Source: Dethiothermospora halolimnae (GTDB taxonomy: Bacteria; Bacillota; Clostridia; Tissierellales; VENL01). From it: a DNA stretch of 64,000 nucleotides. Below the pieces are notes generated by a model. That model was not told the origin of the DNA and ran no database searches. It saw only the letters and a program-made list of their open reading frames with translations. Made by a program: the position numbers and the translations under genes. The stretch covers positions 17,593-81,592 of the forward strand of contig NZ_JBAKFX010000012.1 of NCBI RefSeq assembly GCF_037577855.1, given 5' to 3'. This document shows, one piece after another, positions 17,395 through 26,186 of this stretch (position 1 is the stretch's first letter; the number at the start of each line of letters is the position of its first letter).

Positions 17395-18177
17395 ATGTTC
17401 AATACTCAAATATTGGGCTTTAGTTTATATAATATAGTTTATTATTTCTTAGTCTACTCATTTTTAGGCTGGTGTTTAGAAACAACTTATGTTACTTATA
17501 TAGACGGCAAATTTACAAATAGAGGCTTTTTAAATGGTCCTTTCTGTCCAATATATGGTTTCGGTGCTACTTTAATTATAGTGTTATTAAATCCTATTGA
17601 CAATGTTATTATTTTATTTATTGCAGCAATCATATTGACTACTATATTGGAGTATATAACAGGTTATGTTTTGGAAAAACTTTTTAATACGGTATGGTGG
17701 GACTATAGTGAAAGATTTCTTAATATAAAAGGGAGAGTCTGCTTATATTTTTCTTTAATCTGGGGTTTTTTATCTTTATTTCTTATTGTTATAATCCATC
17801 CTATTACTAAAAATTTTTTAAGACTAATACCTACATCATATGGAAGTATATTCATTTACATAATATCATTATATTTTTTAATAGATTTATCAATTACTAT
17901 AACTTCTATAGTTGAACTAAATCTAAAACTAAAAAAACTAAATGTTTTATCTAATGAAATAAAAACAAAATTACATCATCTTAAAGATGTAACCGATGAC
18001 AAAGAGGAGAGTATTGAAGCTAAAATTAAAGAACTTAGAAGAAGGTATAATAATGTAATTAGTAAAAGGATAAATCTTCATGCTAGATTGATAAAGGCCT
18101 TCCCAAATATAAGGTCTAATAAATTTAATCATATTTTAAAGGATGTAAAAAAGCATATAGAAAGGCTATATAAATAA
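17395..18177 (+). CDS. CmpB-like putative ABC-transporter membrane protein (PF06541 type)
   Basis: 260 residues. Four or five hydrophobic segments occupy residues ~8-180, with the family motif YSFLGWCLETTYV near residue 25 and NRGFLNGPFCPIYGFG after it, then WWDYSERFLNIKGRVCL. These are typical of the putative ABC-transporter permease family (CmpB). The C-terminal ~80 residues are a basic coiled coil (VLSNEIKTKLHHLKD, IEAKIKELRRRYNNVI). No ATPase gene is adjacent and the function of the family is not established. The start has TTTGGAGGTGATT upstream. Its 3' end is 20 bp before the long palindromic repeat. Confidence 0.82.
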   Translation: MFNTQILGFSLYNIVYYFLVYSFLGWCLETTYVTYIDGKFTNRGFLNGPFCPIYGFGATLIIVLLNPIDNVIILFIAAIILTTILEYITGYVLEKLFNTVWWDYSERFLNIKGRVCLYFSLIWGFLSLFLIVIIHPITKNFLRLIPTSYGSIFIYIISLYFLIDLSITITSIVELNLKLKKLNVLSNEIKTKLHHLKDVTDDKEESIEAKIKELRRRYNNVISKRINLHARLIKAFPNIRSNKFNHILKDVKKHIERLYK

Positions 18178-18197
18178 AAAAACAACTATAAAGTATC

Positions 18198-18369
18198 GAC
18201 AAAGTAAGCAAAAATGTCCGCCAGTCCTCGGATTTGGAAAATATAAAGAAACGGTCGAAAATAGAATTCCAAACTCGCTACGCTCAAACAATGGAATTTA
18301 AACGATTTTCTCCCTTATTCTATATTTTCACAAATCCTGCGTTATGCTACCATTTTTGCTTACTTTGTC
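18198..18369. repeat. Long imperfect-palindrome repeat, copy A
   Basis: A 172-bp element with 19-bp perfect terminal inverted repeats (GACAAAGTAAGCAAAAATG at the left, its complement at 18351-18369). The inner arms also pair imperfectly over most of their length, up to an inverted GAATTCCA/TGGAATTT pair and a loop with CTCGCTACGCTC. The reverse complement closely matches the element at 27815-27990. It lies between convergent genes, 20 bp after one stop and 41 bp before the other. No open frame of useful size is present. Confidence 0.9.
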
Positions 18370-18409
18370 TACATATATCTTATTAATACATTGATAAGTT
18401 GTAACTCTA

Positions 18410-19000
18410 TTATTTAATTAATTGCTCTTTAAGTTTTAATGTTGCATTATAGGGATCATCTGAAGACATTATATATGACATTACGGCTATGCCGTCGGCT
18501 CCTGCATCTATTACTTCTTTAGCATTTAAATGGGATATACCCCCAAGTCCTATCACTGGAATATTAACTTTATTTTTTATTTCTTTTAAAAAGCTAAGTC
18601 CCTTTGGCTTAAGCCCTTTTTTACAATTGGTTTCATATATGTGGCTAGCCAACAAATAGTCAGCTTCTTTTTCACAAGCCATTATACTTTCTTCAACTTT
18701 ATGAACAGAAACACCAACTAAGCCATTGTAATTAGTTTTTTTCTTAACAAAATCTTTATAGGTAAGATGTATCCCCTCTGCACTAACTTTTTTTGCAACT
18801 TCTATATTGCCATTTATAATAAGCTTTGTATCTGTATCTTTTATAATCTCTTTTATAGATAGTGCTATATTAAGAAGTTCTTTATCATTCAAATCCTTTT
18901 CCCTTAATATTATTACATCTACACCGACCATAACAGAATCTCTGATAACATCTAGATAATCTTTATTTGATATTTTTCTATTTGTTATCAAGTAAAGCAT
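18410..19000 (-). CDS. tenI: Thiazole tautomerase TenI (ThiE-like fold)
   Basis: 196 residues of a thiamin-phosphate-synthase-like barrel: VIILREKDL at the N-terminus, then KLIINGNIEVA, GIHLTYKDF, VGVSVHKVEES, DYLLASHIYETNCKKGL, VIGLGGI and ADGIAVMS. A true ThiE has LIINDR, HxGQxD and a GPxFxTxTK loop. Here these are replaced by INGN, LTYKD and HIYETNCKKGL, which closely resemble the B. subtilis TenI segments as I remember them (MNGR, HVFETDCKKGL). TenI aromatises the thiazole tautomer made by ThiG. A bona fide ThiE is therefore expected elsewhere. The start overlaps the thiC stop (TAATG). Automatic annotation would probably call it thiE. Confidence 0.78.
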   Translation of the reverse strand: MLYLITNRKISNKDYLDVIRDSVMVGVDVIILREKDLNDKELLNIALSIKEIIKDTDTKLIINGNIEVAKKVSAEGIHLTYKDFVKKKTNYNGLVGVSVHKVEESIMACEKEADYLLASHIYETNCKKGLKPKGLSFLKEIKNKVNIPVIGLGGISHLNAKEVIDAGADGIAVMSYIMSSDDPYNATLKLKEQLIK

Positions 19001-20313
19001 TAGTCATCTTCCCTTAAAATATTAATATTTTTCCCTTCCATTACTTTATTCATATTTCTCATTGAACACATTTTACCGCACATTGTACAACTATCTTCGT
19101 GTTCAGGAGTTGATTCGGCTCTATATCTTTTAGCCTTTTCAGGATCTATCGATAGTTCAAACATTTTATTCCAGTCAAGATTTTGTCGAGCTTTACTCAT
19201 TTCATTATCCCATTTTCTAGCTCCATTTACTCCTTTAGCTATATCAGCGGCATGGGCAGCAATTTTAGATGCTATAATTCCCTCTTTCATATCATCAAGA
19301 GTTGGTAGTCTAAGGTGCTCAGCAGGTGTTACATAGCATAAAAAGTCTGCTCCATGACTTGCTGCAATGGCACCACCTATGGCACTGGTAATATGATCAT
19401 AACCTGGAGCTATATCTGTAACAATAGGTCCTAATACATAAAATGGCGCTCCATGACATAATTTTTTCTCCATTACCATATTTGCTTCTATTTCATTTAA
19501 AGCCATATGTCCCGGACCTTCTATCATAACTTGAACATTTCTTTCCCAAGCTTTAAGGGTTAACTCCCCTAGTACCATTAATTCATGGATTTGACATGGA
19601 TCTGACGAGTCATCTATACATCCTGGTCTACATGCATCCCCTAGACTCAATGTTATATCATATTTTTCACATATATCTAATAACTCATCATAATACTCAA
19701 AGAACGGATTTTCTTTATTGTTTAATTCCATCCAAGCATACATTAATGACCCGCCTCTAGATACTATATTTGTTATTCTATTATTTCTCTTAAAAACATC
19801 TGCCGTTTCCCTATTTATCCCAGCATGTATTGTTACAAAGTCAACCCCGTCCTTACCATGTTTCTCAACTACTTTTAAAAATTCTTCTGCCGTTATATCC
19901 TTTAATTCCTTATCATAAAACCCTACCGCATCATATATAGGAACTGTACCTATCATAGCAGTTGACATATCAACAAGTCTTTTTCTAAACTCTTCAGTTT
20001 TACCATATGAACTTAAATCCATTATGGCTTCTGCTTTCATATCTATTGCCTTTTGTACCTTATCAAGCTCCACATCTATATTACAACAGTCTTTAGATAT
20101 ACCTAAATTAACATTTATTTTAGTCCTTAAACCTTCACCTACACCTTCAGGACTTAAGGTTTTATGATTTTTATTCACTGGAATTACTATTTTCCCATCG
20201 GCAATTAAGTCTCTTATTTTTTTTGCATCGGTCATTTCTTTTTGAGCTACTATTTCCATTTCTTTAGTGATAATGCCTTTTTTAGCAGCATCCATTTGAG
20301 TTGTATAATTCAT
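19000..20313 (-). CDS. thiC: Phosphomethylpyrimidine synthase
   Basis: 437 residues, the short form common in anaerobes. The motifs are NLGISKDCCNIDVE, MDLSSYGKTEEFR, VDFVTIHAGINRE, SRGGSLMYAWM, SLGDACRPGCIDDSSD, EGPGHMALNEIEANM and GAPFYVLGP. The C-terminal cluster is CTMCGKMC (Cys-x2-Cys-x3-Cys), which binds the [4Fe-4S] of this unusual radical-SAM enzyme. It rearranges aminoimidazole ribotide into hydroxymethylpyrimidine phosphate, the pyrimidine half of thiamine. It is the fifth gene of the TPP-riboswitch operon, 25 bp after thiH. No thiD lies in the operon, so HMP-P kinase must be encoded elsewhere. Confidence 0.97.
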   Translation of the reverse strand: MNYTTQMDAAKKGIITKEMEIVAQKEMTDAKKIRDLIADGKIVIPVNKNHKTLSPEGVGEGLRTKINVNLGISKDCCNIDVELDKVQKAIDMKAEAIMDLSSYGKTEEFRKRLVDMSTAMIGTVPIYDAVGFYDKELKDITAEEFLKVVEKHGKDGVDFVTIHAGINRETADVFKRNNRITNIVSRGGSLMYAWMELNNKENPFFEYYDELLDICEKYDITLSLGDACRPGCIDDSSDPCQIHELMVLGELTLKAWERNVQVMIEGPGHMALNEIEANMVMEKKLCHGAPFYVLGPIVTDIAPGYDHITSAIGGAIAASHGADFLCYVTPAEHLRLPTLDDMKEGIIASKIAAHAADIAKGVNGARKWDNEMSKARQNLDWNKMFELSIDPEKAKRYRAESTPEHEDSCTMCGKMCSMRNMNKVMEGKNINILREDD

Positions 20314-20338
20314 TTTATCTAACCCCTTTATATTTTAT

Positions 20339-21442
20339 TTAAATTCTCATCCAATCTTTATATACAGGATGATAGCCTCTTTCATATATTGCTTCTCTTA
20401 CTTCCTCAACAGTCCTTTTGTCTGATATTTCAAACTGACTTGTATCTTTATCAGATGATGTATGTCCTCCAACTGCAGTAGTAACCCCTGCAGACATTTT
20501 TGTGACCCCTAGTGGAATTAAGTTGTTTCTAAACTCTTCTTTTTCCCTTGTGGATATATTAATCCCTATATTATGTATAAATAATCTTGTCGCTAACATT
20601 ATCTGAACTATATCCTTATCTGTAACTTTATACACATCATCAAAAACTCCCACATGGGGTCTTATCCTAGGAAGAGAGATACTTACATCTACATCTGAAT
20701 ATTTACCTTGTAAATATTTAGCATGTAACCCTGTCATGAAAGCTTCTTTTCTAAAGTCATTAAGCCCTAACAATGCCCCTATATTCACCCTTCGTATTTT
20801 ACCTTTACATGCCCTCTCTGGTGCATCTAGTCTAAATCTATGTTTTTTCTTAGGCCCTGCTAAATGGACCTTATCATATACCTCTTCATCATATACCTCT
20901 TGATAAATTGTTAATCCATCAACCCCTGCCTCTATTACTTCTTTGTATTCACCCTCCGTTAAGGGATATATTTCAATAGTTACAGAGTGAAAATATTTTT
21001 TTAATATTTTAACAGCTTCTACTATATAAGAAACAGGAGTATGTTTCTTTGATTCTCCAGTTAAGAGTAATATATGCTTTAAGCCAGTTCTAGATATAGA
21101 CTTTGCTTCTTCTTCTATTTCTTCCATGGTTAGTTTTTTTCTCTTAATCTCATTATCAATATTAAAGCCACAATAAGCACATTTATTCACACAGTAGTTG
21201 GCTATATACATAGGTGTATATAAAACTATAGCCTTTCCATGATGTTTTAATGCCAGTCCCCTAGCCCTATTAGCCATTTCTTCTATATATTTACTTGCTT
21301 TATTAGATAATAAAGTTAGGAAATCGTATTCATCAAGCTTATGCTTATTTAGTATTTTTTCAATATCATTATCTGTAATGTTTTCTGTTACTTTTTTGAA
21401 ATCTATATCTTTGTATTTAGTATATACTTCATAAAACCCCAT
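20339..21442 (-). CDS. thiH: 2-iminoacetate synthase (tyrosine lyase)
   Basis: 367 residues, a radical-SAM barrel with the cluster motif CVNKCAYC at Cys84, Cys88 and Cys91. GLKHILLLTGE follows the first barrel strands, then EIYPLTEGEYKEVIEAGVDGLTIYQEVY and the conserved HLAGPKKKHRFRLDAPERA. It splits tyrosine into p-cresol and dehydroglycine, which ThiG needs. Using ThiH rather than the glycine oxidase ThiO fits a strictly anaerobic host. The start codon shares a base with the thiG stop (TAATG), so the two are coupled. Confidence 0.97.
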   Translation of the reverse strand: MGFYEVYTKYKDIDFKKVTENITDNDIEKILNKHKLDEYDFLTLLSNKASKYIEEMANRARGLALKHHGKAIVLYTPMYIANYCVNKCAYCGFNIDNEIKRKKLTMEEIEEEAKSISRTGLKHILLLTGESKKHTPVSYIVEAVKILKKYFHSVTIEIYPLTEGEYKEVIEAGVDGLTIYQEVYDEEVYDKVHLAGPKKKHRFRLDAPERACKGKIRRVNIGALLGLNDFRKEAFMTGLHAKYLQGKYSDVDVSISLPRIRPHVGVFDDVYKVTDKDIVQIMLATRLFIHNIGINISTREKEEFRNNLIPLGVTKMSAGVTTAVGGHTSSDKDTSQFEISDKRTVEEVREAIYERGYHPVYKDWMRI

Positions 21443-22221
21443 TACTTATCACCTTCGTTTAGAAAGCCTGTTAGTGGTGATGATGCCTTGGCTAATTTAC
21501 TGCTCTCCCCTAACTTTGCCTGATATGCAATCCTTCCTGCTTTAACTGCATAGGAAAATGCCTTAGCCATATTTATCGGATCTTCTGAAGTAGCTATAGC
21601 TGTATTTACCAATACTGCATCGGCTCCCATTTCCATAGCCAAGGAAGCATCGGAGGGTCTTCCTATTCCAGCATCAACTATAATAGGAACTTCATTTATC
21701 TCATCAATAATTATTTGTACTAATTCCTTAGTCCTTATACCCCTATTAGTACCTATAGGAGATCCCAATGGCATAACCGCTGCTGCTCCAGCTTCAACCA
21801 TTCTTTTAGCCGCCATCAAATCGGGACTCATATATGGAAGTACTATAAAACCTTCCTTTGCCAATACTTCCGTTGCTTTAATAGTCTCTTGATTGTCGGG
21901 TAATAAATACTTATTATCGGATATAACTTCAATTTTTACCCAATTTCCACATCCCATAGCCTTGGCAAGCCTAGCTATTCTAATAGCTTCCTCTGCATTC
22001 CTTGCTCCTGAAGTGTTTGGTAATAAAGTACATTCCTTAGGAATATATTCTAAAATATTTTCCTCTTTAGATTCTAGATCAACCCTTCTTAATGCCATAG
22101 TTACTACCTTAGTTCCACATGATTCTATTACCCTTGGTAAAATATCATGACTTGGAAACTTTCCAGTTCCTATTAATAATCTACTATCTAATTCATAACC
22201 TCCTATTGTTAATTTTTTCAT
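21442..22221 (-). CDS. thiG: Thiazole synthase
   Basis: 259 residues, a TIM barrel of the usual family length. Signatures are LLIGTGKFPS near the N-terminus, VVTMALRRV, LLPNTSGARNAEEAIR, NWVKIEVISDNKYLLPD with the substrate-binding lysine, AAVMPLGSPIGTNRG and PIIVDAGIGRPSDA, then MGADAVLVNTAIA. It condenses deoxyxylulose 5-phosphate, dehydroglycine and ThiS-thiocarboxylate into the thiazole tautomer, which TenI then aromatises. It starts 14 bp after thiF behind a GGAGATGATAAT site and is followed by thiH with a one-base overlap. Confidence 0.97.
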   Translation of the reverse strand: MKKLTIGGYELDSRLLIGTGKFPSHDILPRVIESCGTKVVTMALRRVDLESKEENILEYIPKECTLLPNTSGARNAEEAIRIARLAKAMGCGNWVKIEVISDNKYLLPDNQETIKATEVLAKEGFIVLPYMSPDLMAAKRMVEAGAAAVMPLGSPIGTNRGIRTKELVQIIIDEINEVPIIVDAGIGRPSDASLAMEMGADAVLVNTAIATSEDPINMAKAFSYAVKAGRIAYQAKLGESSKLAKASSPLTGFLNEGDK

Positions 22222-22235
22222 ATTATCATCTCCTA

Positions 22236-23042
22236 TTAAACATCTTTTTCATCTAATATAAGTCTTAAAACCATATTAGCCTGATGATTGGCAGCAATTG
22301 AAACCCTAGGTGCCATTAATCCGCATCCTGGCTTTGCCTCTGATGTAAAGTCTCCAACCATATAAAATCTATCATTAACCTTTTTTGTTTTTATTGTATT
22401 ATTGGAAAAATAGCCTGCAACTCCAGAAGCTCCCACGATATATTTATTTGGCAATTGGGATAAAACTGTATTAACAATCTCAGCCTTACATTTAGGATTA
22501 TCAAAGGCTTCCACCACTATATCTACTTTCTGAAATACTGACTTTATATTACTTTGATCTAAATAAGCATTTTTAGTTTCCACTTCTATAAAGGGATTAA
22601 TTTTATTTAGCTGATCCTTTAAGGCATCGGTTTTATACATCCCTATATGTTCAATATAATATTGTTGTCTATTAAGATTACTAGGCTCGACCACATCAAA
22701 ATCTACCAATAATAATTTACCTACTCCTAATCTTGCAAGGGAAATAGCTATATTAGAACCTAATCCTCCTAGACCAGCCACTGCAACATATGCATTCTTA
22801 ACCTTTTCATGAACTCCCGGAGTATGTCTTGAAACCATTAACCCCTCCAGCTCTTCATGGGATGGTTTTTCACCCCTTTTTATTAATGATATTTTATCCC
22901 CTTCTTTAACCTCTGTATCTTCTTTTATAATAAATCCATTTAATATTACAATATCAGCATCTGACTTATATTTGTCCCTAATACTAAAAGCCGTCATACC
23001 CCTATAAAATTCAATATTCTTTTCATTTACTATAATTTTCAT
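22236..23042 (-). CDS. thiF: ThiS adenylyltransferase ThiF (family 2) with N-terminal ThiS-like domain
   Basis: The start at ATG 23042 follows the GGGAGGGGG that also encodes the end of ThiS; an upstream TTG would translate that site. Residues ~1-60 form a ubiquitin-like ThiS-like domain (KIIVNEKNIEF to GDKISLIKRGEKPS) that does not end in Gly-Gly. Residues ~75-268 are the E1-like domain: AVAGLGGLGSNIA for ATP, DFDVVEPSNLNRQ, then VVEAFDNPKCKAE. It adenylates the ThiS C-terminus. The paired zinc-binding CxxC motifs of E. coli ThiF are missing and only two cysteines remain, as in the shorter clostridial subfamily. The ThiS-like domain may be a structural mimic used in docking. Confidence 0.92.
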   Translation of the reverse strand: MKIIVNEKNIEFYRGMTAFSIRDKYKSDADIVILNGFIIKEDTEVKEGDKISLIKRGEKPSHEELEGLMVSRHTPGVHEKVKNAYVAVAGLGGLGSNIAISLARLGVGKLLLVDFDVVEPSNLNRQQYYIEHIGMYKTDALKDQLNKINPFIEVETKNAYLDQSNIKSVFQKVDIVVEAFDNPKCKAEIVNTVLSQLPNKYIVGASGVAGYFSNNTIKTKKVNDRFYMVGDFTSEAKPGCGLMAPRVSIAANHQANMVLRLILDEKDV

Positions 23043-23043
23043 C

Positions 23044-23238
23044 TTAACCCCCTCCCACAAAACTAACTATCTCTATTTCATCTTCGTGGATAATTATTCT
23101 CTCTGAATATTGCTCTTTTTTTACTATTTCATAATTTAATTCCACAACAACCTTATCTTCATCTAAATTTAACTTCCTAAGCATTTCAGATATTGTTATT
23201 CCAGCTTCCATATCTGATTTTTTTCCATTAATAATCAT
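23044..23238 (-). CDS. thiS: Sulfur carrier protein ThiS
   Basis: 64 residues, a ubiquitin-like beta-grasp protein beginning MIINGKKSDMEAG and ending IVSFVGGG. The C-terminal Gly-Gly is adenylated by ThiF and converted to the thiocarboxylate that gives sulfur to ThiG. It is the first gene of the operon, about 160 bp after the riboswitch terminator, with a GGGGAGGTAGAAAG site. Its last glycine codons double as the thiF ribosome binding site, and thiF starts one base after the stop. Confidence 0.95.
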   Translation of the reverse strand: MIINGKKSDMEAGITISEMLRKLNLDEDKVVVELNYEIVKKEQYSERIIIHEDEIEIVSFVGGG

Positions 23239-23397
23239 CTTTCTACCTCCCCACCAACAAAAGTGCTTACACTTTTGAATTTTAAATTGTAAATTATAAA
23301 TTTTAAATTAAAAGCATATTAGCTTTTAGTATTTTTCTTACAACTTAATAGATAACCTTTCTCTTTAAATGAAATATACGTTTTTTAAACCGACATA

Positions 23398-23426
23398 AAA
23401 AAAGAGCTTACTTAAAGGTAAGCTCT
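23398..23426 (-). terminator. Expression-platform terminator of TPP riboswitch
   Basis: On the minus strand AGAGCTTAC pairs with GTAAGCTCT (9 bp, six-base loop) and is followed by at least six T. It lies between the aptamer and thiS. Between it and thiS (23239-23397) is AT-rich sequence with short inverted repeats and no recognisable gene. Confidence 0.92.
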
Positions 23427-23429
23427 ATA

Positions 23430-23530
23430 TACGCCAAGTATAGATTAAAGCTTCCCTTCGGTAGTATTAACTACATCAGGTTCAAAGGGTCAGGATATTA
23501 TCCTTCTCAGCCACTTGGCCCCCCTAGCTA
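23430..23530 (-). ncRNA. TPP riboswitch (THI element)
   Basis: On the minus strand the sequence carries the canonical blocks: GGGGGGCC, GGCTGAGA, ACCCTTTGAACCTGAT, GTTAATACTACCGAAGGGAAGC and the closing TTGGCG. A terminator follows. Bound thiamine diphosphate should stop transcription before thiS, controlling the whole thiSFGHC-tenI operon. Confidence 0.97.
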
Positions 23531-23555
23531 CATATTCAATTGTTAACTTGACTCT

Positions 23556-23583
23556 ATTATAACACTAAATAAATAATTGTAAA
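23556..23583 (-). promoter_or_regulatory. Sigma-A promoter of thiamine operon
   Basis: TTTACA (23583-23578) and a perfect TATAAT (23561-23556) with a 16-bp spacer on the minus strand, 26 bp upstream of the riboswitch. Confidence 0.65.
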
Positions 23584-23631
23584 GTCATAATTTAATTATT
23601 TTTCCCAGTTTTAAAATAAATATACCTTTTT

Positions 23632-24954
23632 TTACTCCCTACCATGTAGTTTTTCTAATCTATCTTTTATTTCCTTTTCATATCCATTTTCAGTGGGATT
23701 ATAATACTTAACTCCCTCAAACTCTTTAGGCAAATACTGTTGTTTAACAAAATTATCGGGATAACTATGGGAATATTTATAGCCCTTACCATGACCAAGT
23801 TTCTTTGAGTCTTTATAGGAAGCATCCCTAAGATGCATCGGCACAGGTCCAGTTTTTTTGTTTTCCACATCACTAAGGGCTTTATTTATTCCAGCATATG
23901 ATGCATTACTCTTAGGGGCCCCTGCCACATATACTGCTGCTTGGGCTAAAGGTATTCTCCCTTCGGGCATACCTATAATATTTACTGCCTCAAAGGCAGA
24001 AATTGCTACTTGTAGTGCATTGGGATCGGCATTTCCCACATCTTCAGATGCACATATTATTATTCTTCTTGCAATATATTTAGGATCCTCTCCAGCATAT
24101 ATCATTTTACCAAGCCAATACAGTGTTGCGTCGGGATCAGAACCCCTCATACTTTTTATAAAAGCAGAAATAGTATCATAATGCTCATCACCATTTTTCT
24201 CATATTTTAAAGCCCTTTTTTGAACACAATCCTGTATTATATCAGTGGTAATTTTTATGACCCCTTCCCCATCTGGGTCTGTTGTCAAAACTGCAAGTTC
24301 CAATCCATTTAATGCTATTCTAGCATCTCCATTACTTACATTAACTAAATGAGACAATGCATCATCAGATATAATGGCATTAAACATCCCTAGTCCATCA
24401 CTTTTATCTTCTAAAGCTCTTTTTATTATTTTTTCAATTTGAATATCATTTAAAGGCTCTAGTTTAAATACCATAGATCTTGATATTAGTGCCTTATTCA
24501 CTTCGAAGTAAGGGTTTTCAGTGGTGGCTCCGATCAATATAATCGTACCATTTTCCACATGGGGTAATAATGCATCCTGTTGTGATTTATTAAATCTATG
24601 GATCTCATCTATAAATAAAATAGTCCTTTTATTATACATACCTAAGCTATCTTTTGCTTTTTTTATCACTTGTCTTATGTCCTTTACTCCAGAGGTTACT
24701 GCATTTAGCTGTTCGAAATCTTTTTTAGTTGTATTAGCTATGATCCTTGCCAATGTGGTTTTCCCAGTACCTGGAGGTCCAAAAAATATTACAGAACTTA
24801 GTTTATCCGCTTTTATAGCCCTATACAATAGTTTCCCTCTGCCAATTATATGCTCCTGTCCAACAAAATCATTAATAGTTTTAGGTCGCATTCTATCAGC
24901 AACGGGAGCAGATTTTTTCAAGTTATTTTCGGCACTTAATGTGAATAAATCCAA
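23632..24954 (-). CDS. rarA: Replication-associated recombination protein A (AAA+ ATPase)
   Basis: 440 residues. The N-terminus has ADRMRPKTINDFVGQEHI, then Walker A GPPGTGKTT at ~59-67 and Walker B ILFIDEIHRF near 112-121. Sensor 1 is GATTENPYFEVN, and the C-terminal tetramerisation region contains RGSDPDATLYWLGKMI, ARRIIICASEDVGNADP and the QQYLPKEFEG end. These are the hallmarks of RarA/MgsA/WRNIP1, which acts at stalled replication forks. It is 15 bp downstream of the threonine aldolase gene on the same strand, probably one transcript, though the two functions are unrelated. Confidence 0.95.
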   Translation of the reverse strand: MDLFTLSAENNLKKSAPVADRMRPKTINDFVGQEHIIGRGKLLYRAIKADKLSSVIFFGPPGTGKTTLARIIANTTKKDFEQLNAVTSGVKDIRQVIKKAKDSLGMYNKRTILFIDEIHRFNKSQQDALLPHVENGTIILIGATTENPYFEVNKALISRSMVFKLEPLNDIQIEKIIKRALEDKSDGLGMFNAIISDDALSHLVNVSNGDARIALNGLELAVLTTDPDGEGVIKITTDIIQDCVQKRALKYEKNGDEHYDTISAFIKSMRGSDPDATLYWLGKMIYAGEDPKYIARRIIICASEDVGNADPNALQVAISAFEAVNIIGMPEGRIPLAQAAVYVAGAPKSNASYAGINKALSDVENKKTGPVPMHLRDASYKDSKKLGHGKGYKYSHSYPDNFVKQQYLPKEFEGVKYYNPTENGYEKEIKDRLEKLHGRE

Positions 24955-24969
24955 CTTATCTCCTCCAAT

Positions 24970-26004
24970 TTAACTTAATATTTCATTTATAACCTTTATA
25001 GAATAATCTATATCCTCTTTACTTATATGTCTGTGGGTTACAAATCTAATTATCTCATCTGTTACTTCCGATGTAAGTATTCCCCTATCCTTCATTTTTG
25101 CTACTAATTCATTTGATTTATAACCAGTATTTTTAACATTTATCATTAAAATATTTGTATTAATTGTTTCTTCATCTATTTCTATTCCGTCTATGTTGCC
25201 AAGTCCTTGGGATAAAAGTTTAATATTTTTATGATCTTCATAAAGTCTTTTAGTCATTCCTTCTATTGCTATTATACCAGCTGCAGCTAATATTCCAGCT
25301 TGTCTCATTCCTCCACCTAACATTTTTCTAAATCTTCTAGCCCTTTCTATAAATTCCTTATTCCCTGCCAATATAGATCCCACAGGAGCAGATAGTCCCT
25401 TTGATAAACAGCACATCAAGCTATCAGTATATTGAGTTATTTCTTTAACATCACAATCTAAGTATGTAGCGGCATTAAATACCCTAGCTCCATCTAAATG
25501 TACCGGTATATTATTGCCTTTAGCAAGATCATATATTTCTTTCATTTTCTCAGGGGGTACAACCACTCCACCTGCCATATTATGGGTGTTTTCCAGACAA
25601 ATAAGTCCCGTCTGAGGATGATGTATATCCATATCTTTACATATAGCATCCTTTACATCATTTACGTTCATTATGCCATTATGACCTTTAATTGTTTTAG
25701 CCTGAAGTCCTGAAAGAAAAGATAATCCAGCTACTTCATATCTGTATATATGGGCCCAATCTTCCAGTATTATTTCTTCCCCCCTATTTGTATGACATAA
25801 TAATGCCAGCTGATTACCCATAGTTCCAGTGGGTACAAATAGTGCTGCCTCTTTCCCTAACTTTTCAGCTGCTATTTTTTCTAATTTATTTATGGTTGGA
25901 TCTTCACCATATACATCATCTCCCACCTCTGCTTCATACATAGCCTTTCGCATCTCTTCGGTGGGCTTTGTTAATGTATCACTTCTAAATTCTATTATTC
26001 TCAT
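24970..26004 (-). CDS. ltaE: Low-specificity L-threonine aldolase
   Basis: 344 residues, a fold-type I PLP enzyme. Motifs are DFRSDTLT-like FRSDTLTKPTEEMRKA at the N-terminus, DDVYGEDPTINKLE, ALFVPTGTMGNQLAL, ENTHNMAGG, VHLDGARVFNAA, and the PLP lysine in CLSKGLSAPVGS (Lys202), then RRFRKMLGGGMRQAG. It cleaves threonine or allo-threonine to glycine and acetaldehyde. With the threonine dehydrogenase at 2.5 kb this cell has two ways to make glycine from threonine. AAGGAGTTG precedes the ATG. It heads a two-gene unit with rarA and diverges from the DUF4178 gene. Confidence 0.96.
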   Translation of the reverse strand: MRIIEFRSDTLTKPTEEMRKAMYEAEVGDDVYGEDPTINKLEKIAAEKLGKEAALFVPTGTMGNQLALLCHTNRGEEIILEDWAHIYRYEVAGLSFLSGLQAKTIKGHNGIMNVNDVKDAICKDMDIHHPQTGLICLENTHNMAGGVVVPPEKMKEIYDLAKGNNIPVHLDGARVFNAATYLDCDVKEITQYTDSLMCCLSKGLSAPVGSILAGNKEFIERARRFRKMLGGGMRQAGILAAAGIIAIEGMTKRLYEDHKNIKLLSQGLGNIDGIEIDEETINTNILMINVKNTGYKSNELVAKMKDRGILTSEVTDEIIRFVTHRHISKEDIDYSIKVINEILS

Positions 26005-26186
26005 TGTAACAACTCCTTATATAGTATTCTATATTCAATTATATAACAAGTATTTAGAGTTAGTAAATAAATTCAGTATAGAAATTATAACTTTAACAGG
26101 CCAATTTAGCCATTAGAACTTTAGTATTATTCTTAAGTATGGTAAAATGTATTAGATTGATAGATTATTTATAAGGAGGATTTTTT

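Noticed and set aside
18410..19000. Thiamine-phosphate synthase (ThiE) as the product of this gene
   Set aside because: The substrate loop and the INGN and HIYETNCKKGL motifs match TenI rather than ThiE.
23667..23873. 68-codon minus-strand frame inside the rarA tail
   Set aside because: Alternative frame of rarA; the rarA reading continues through with conserved motifs.
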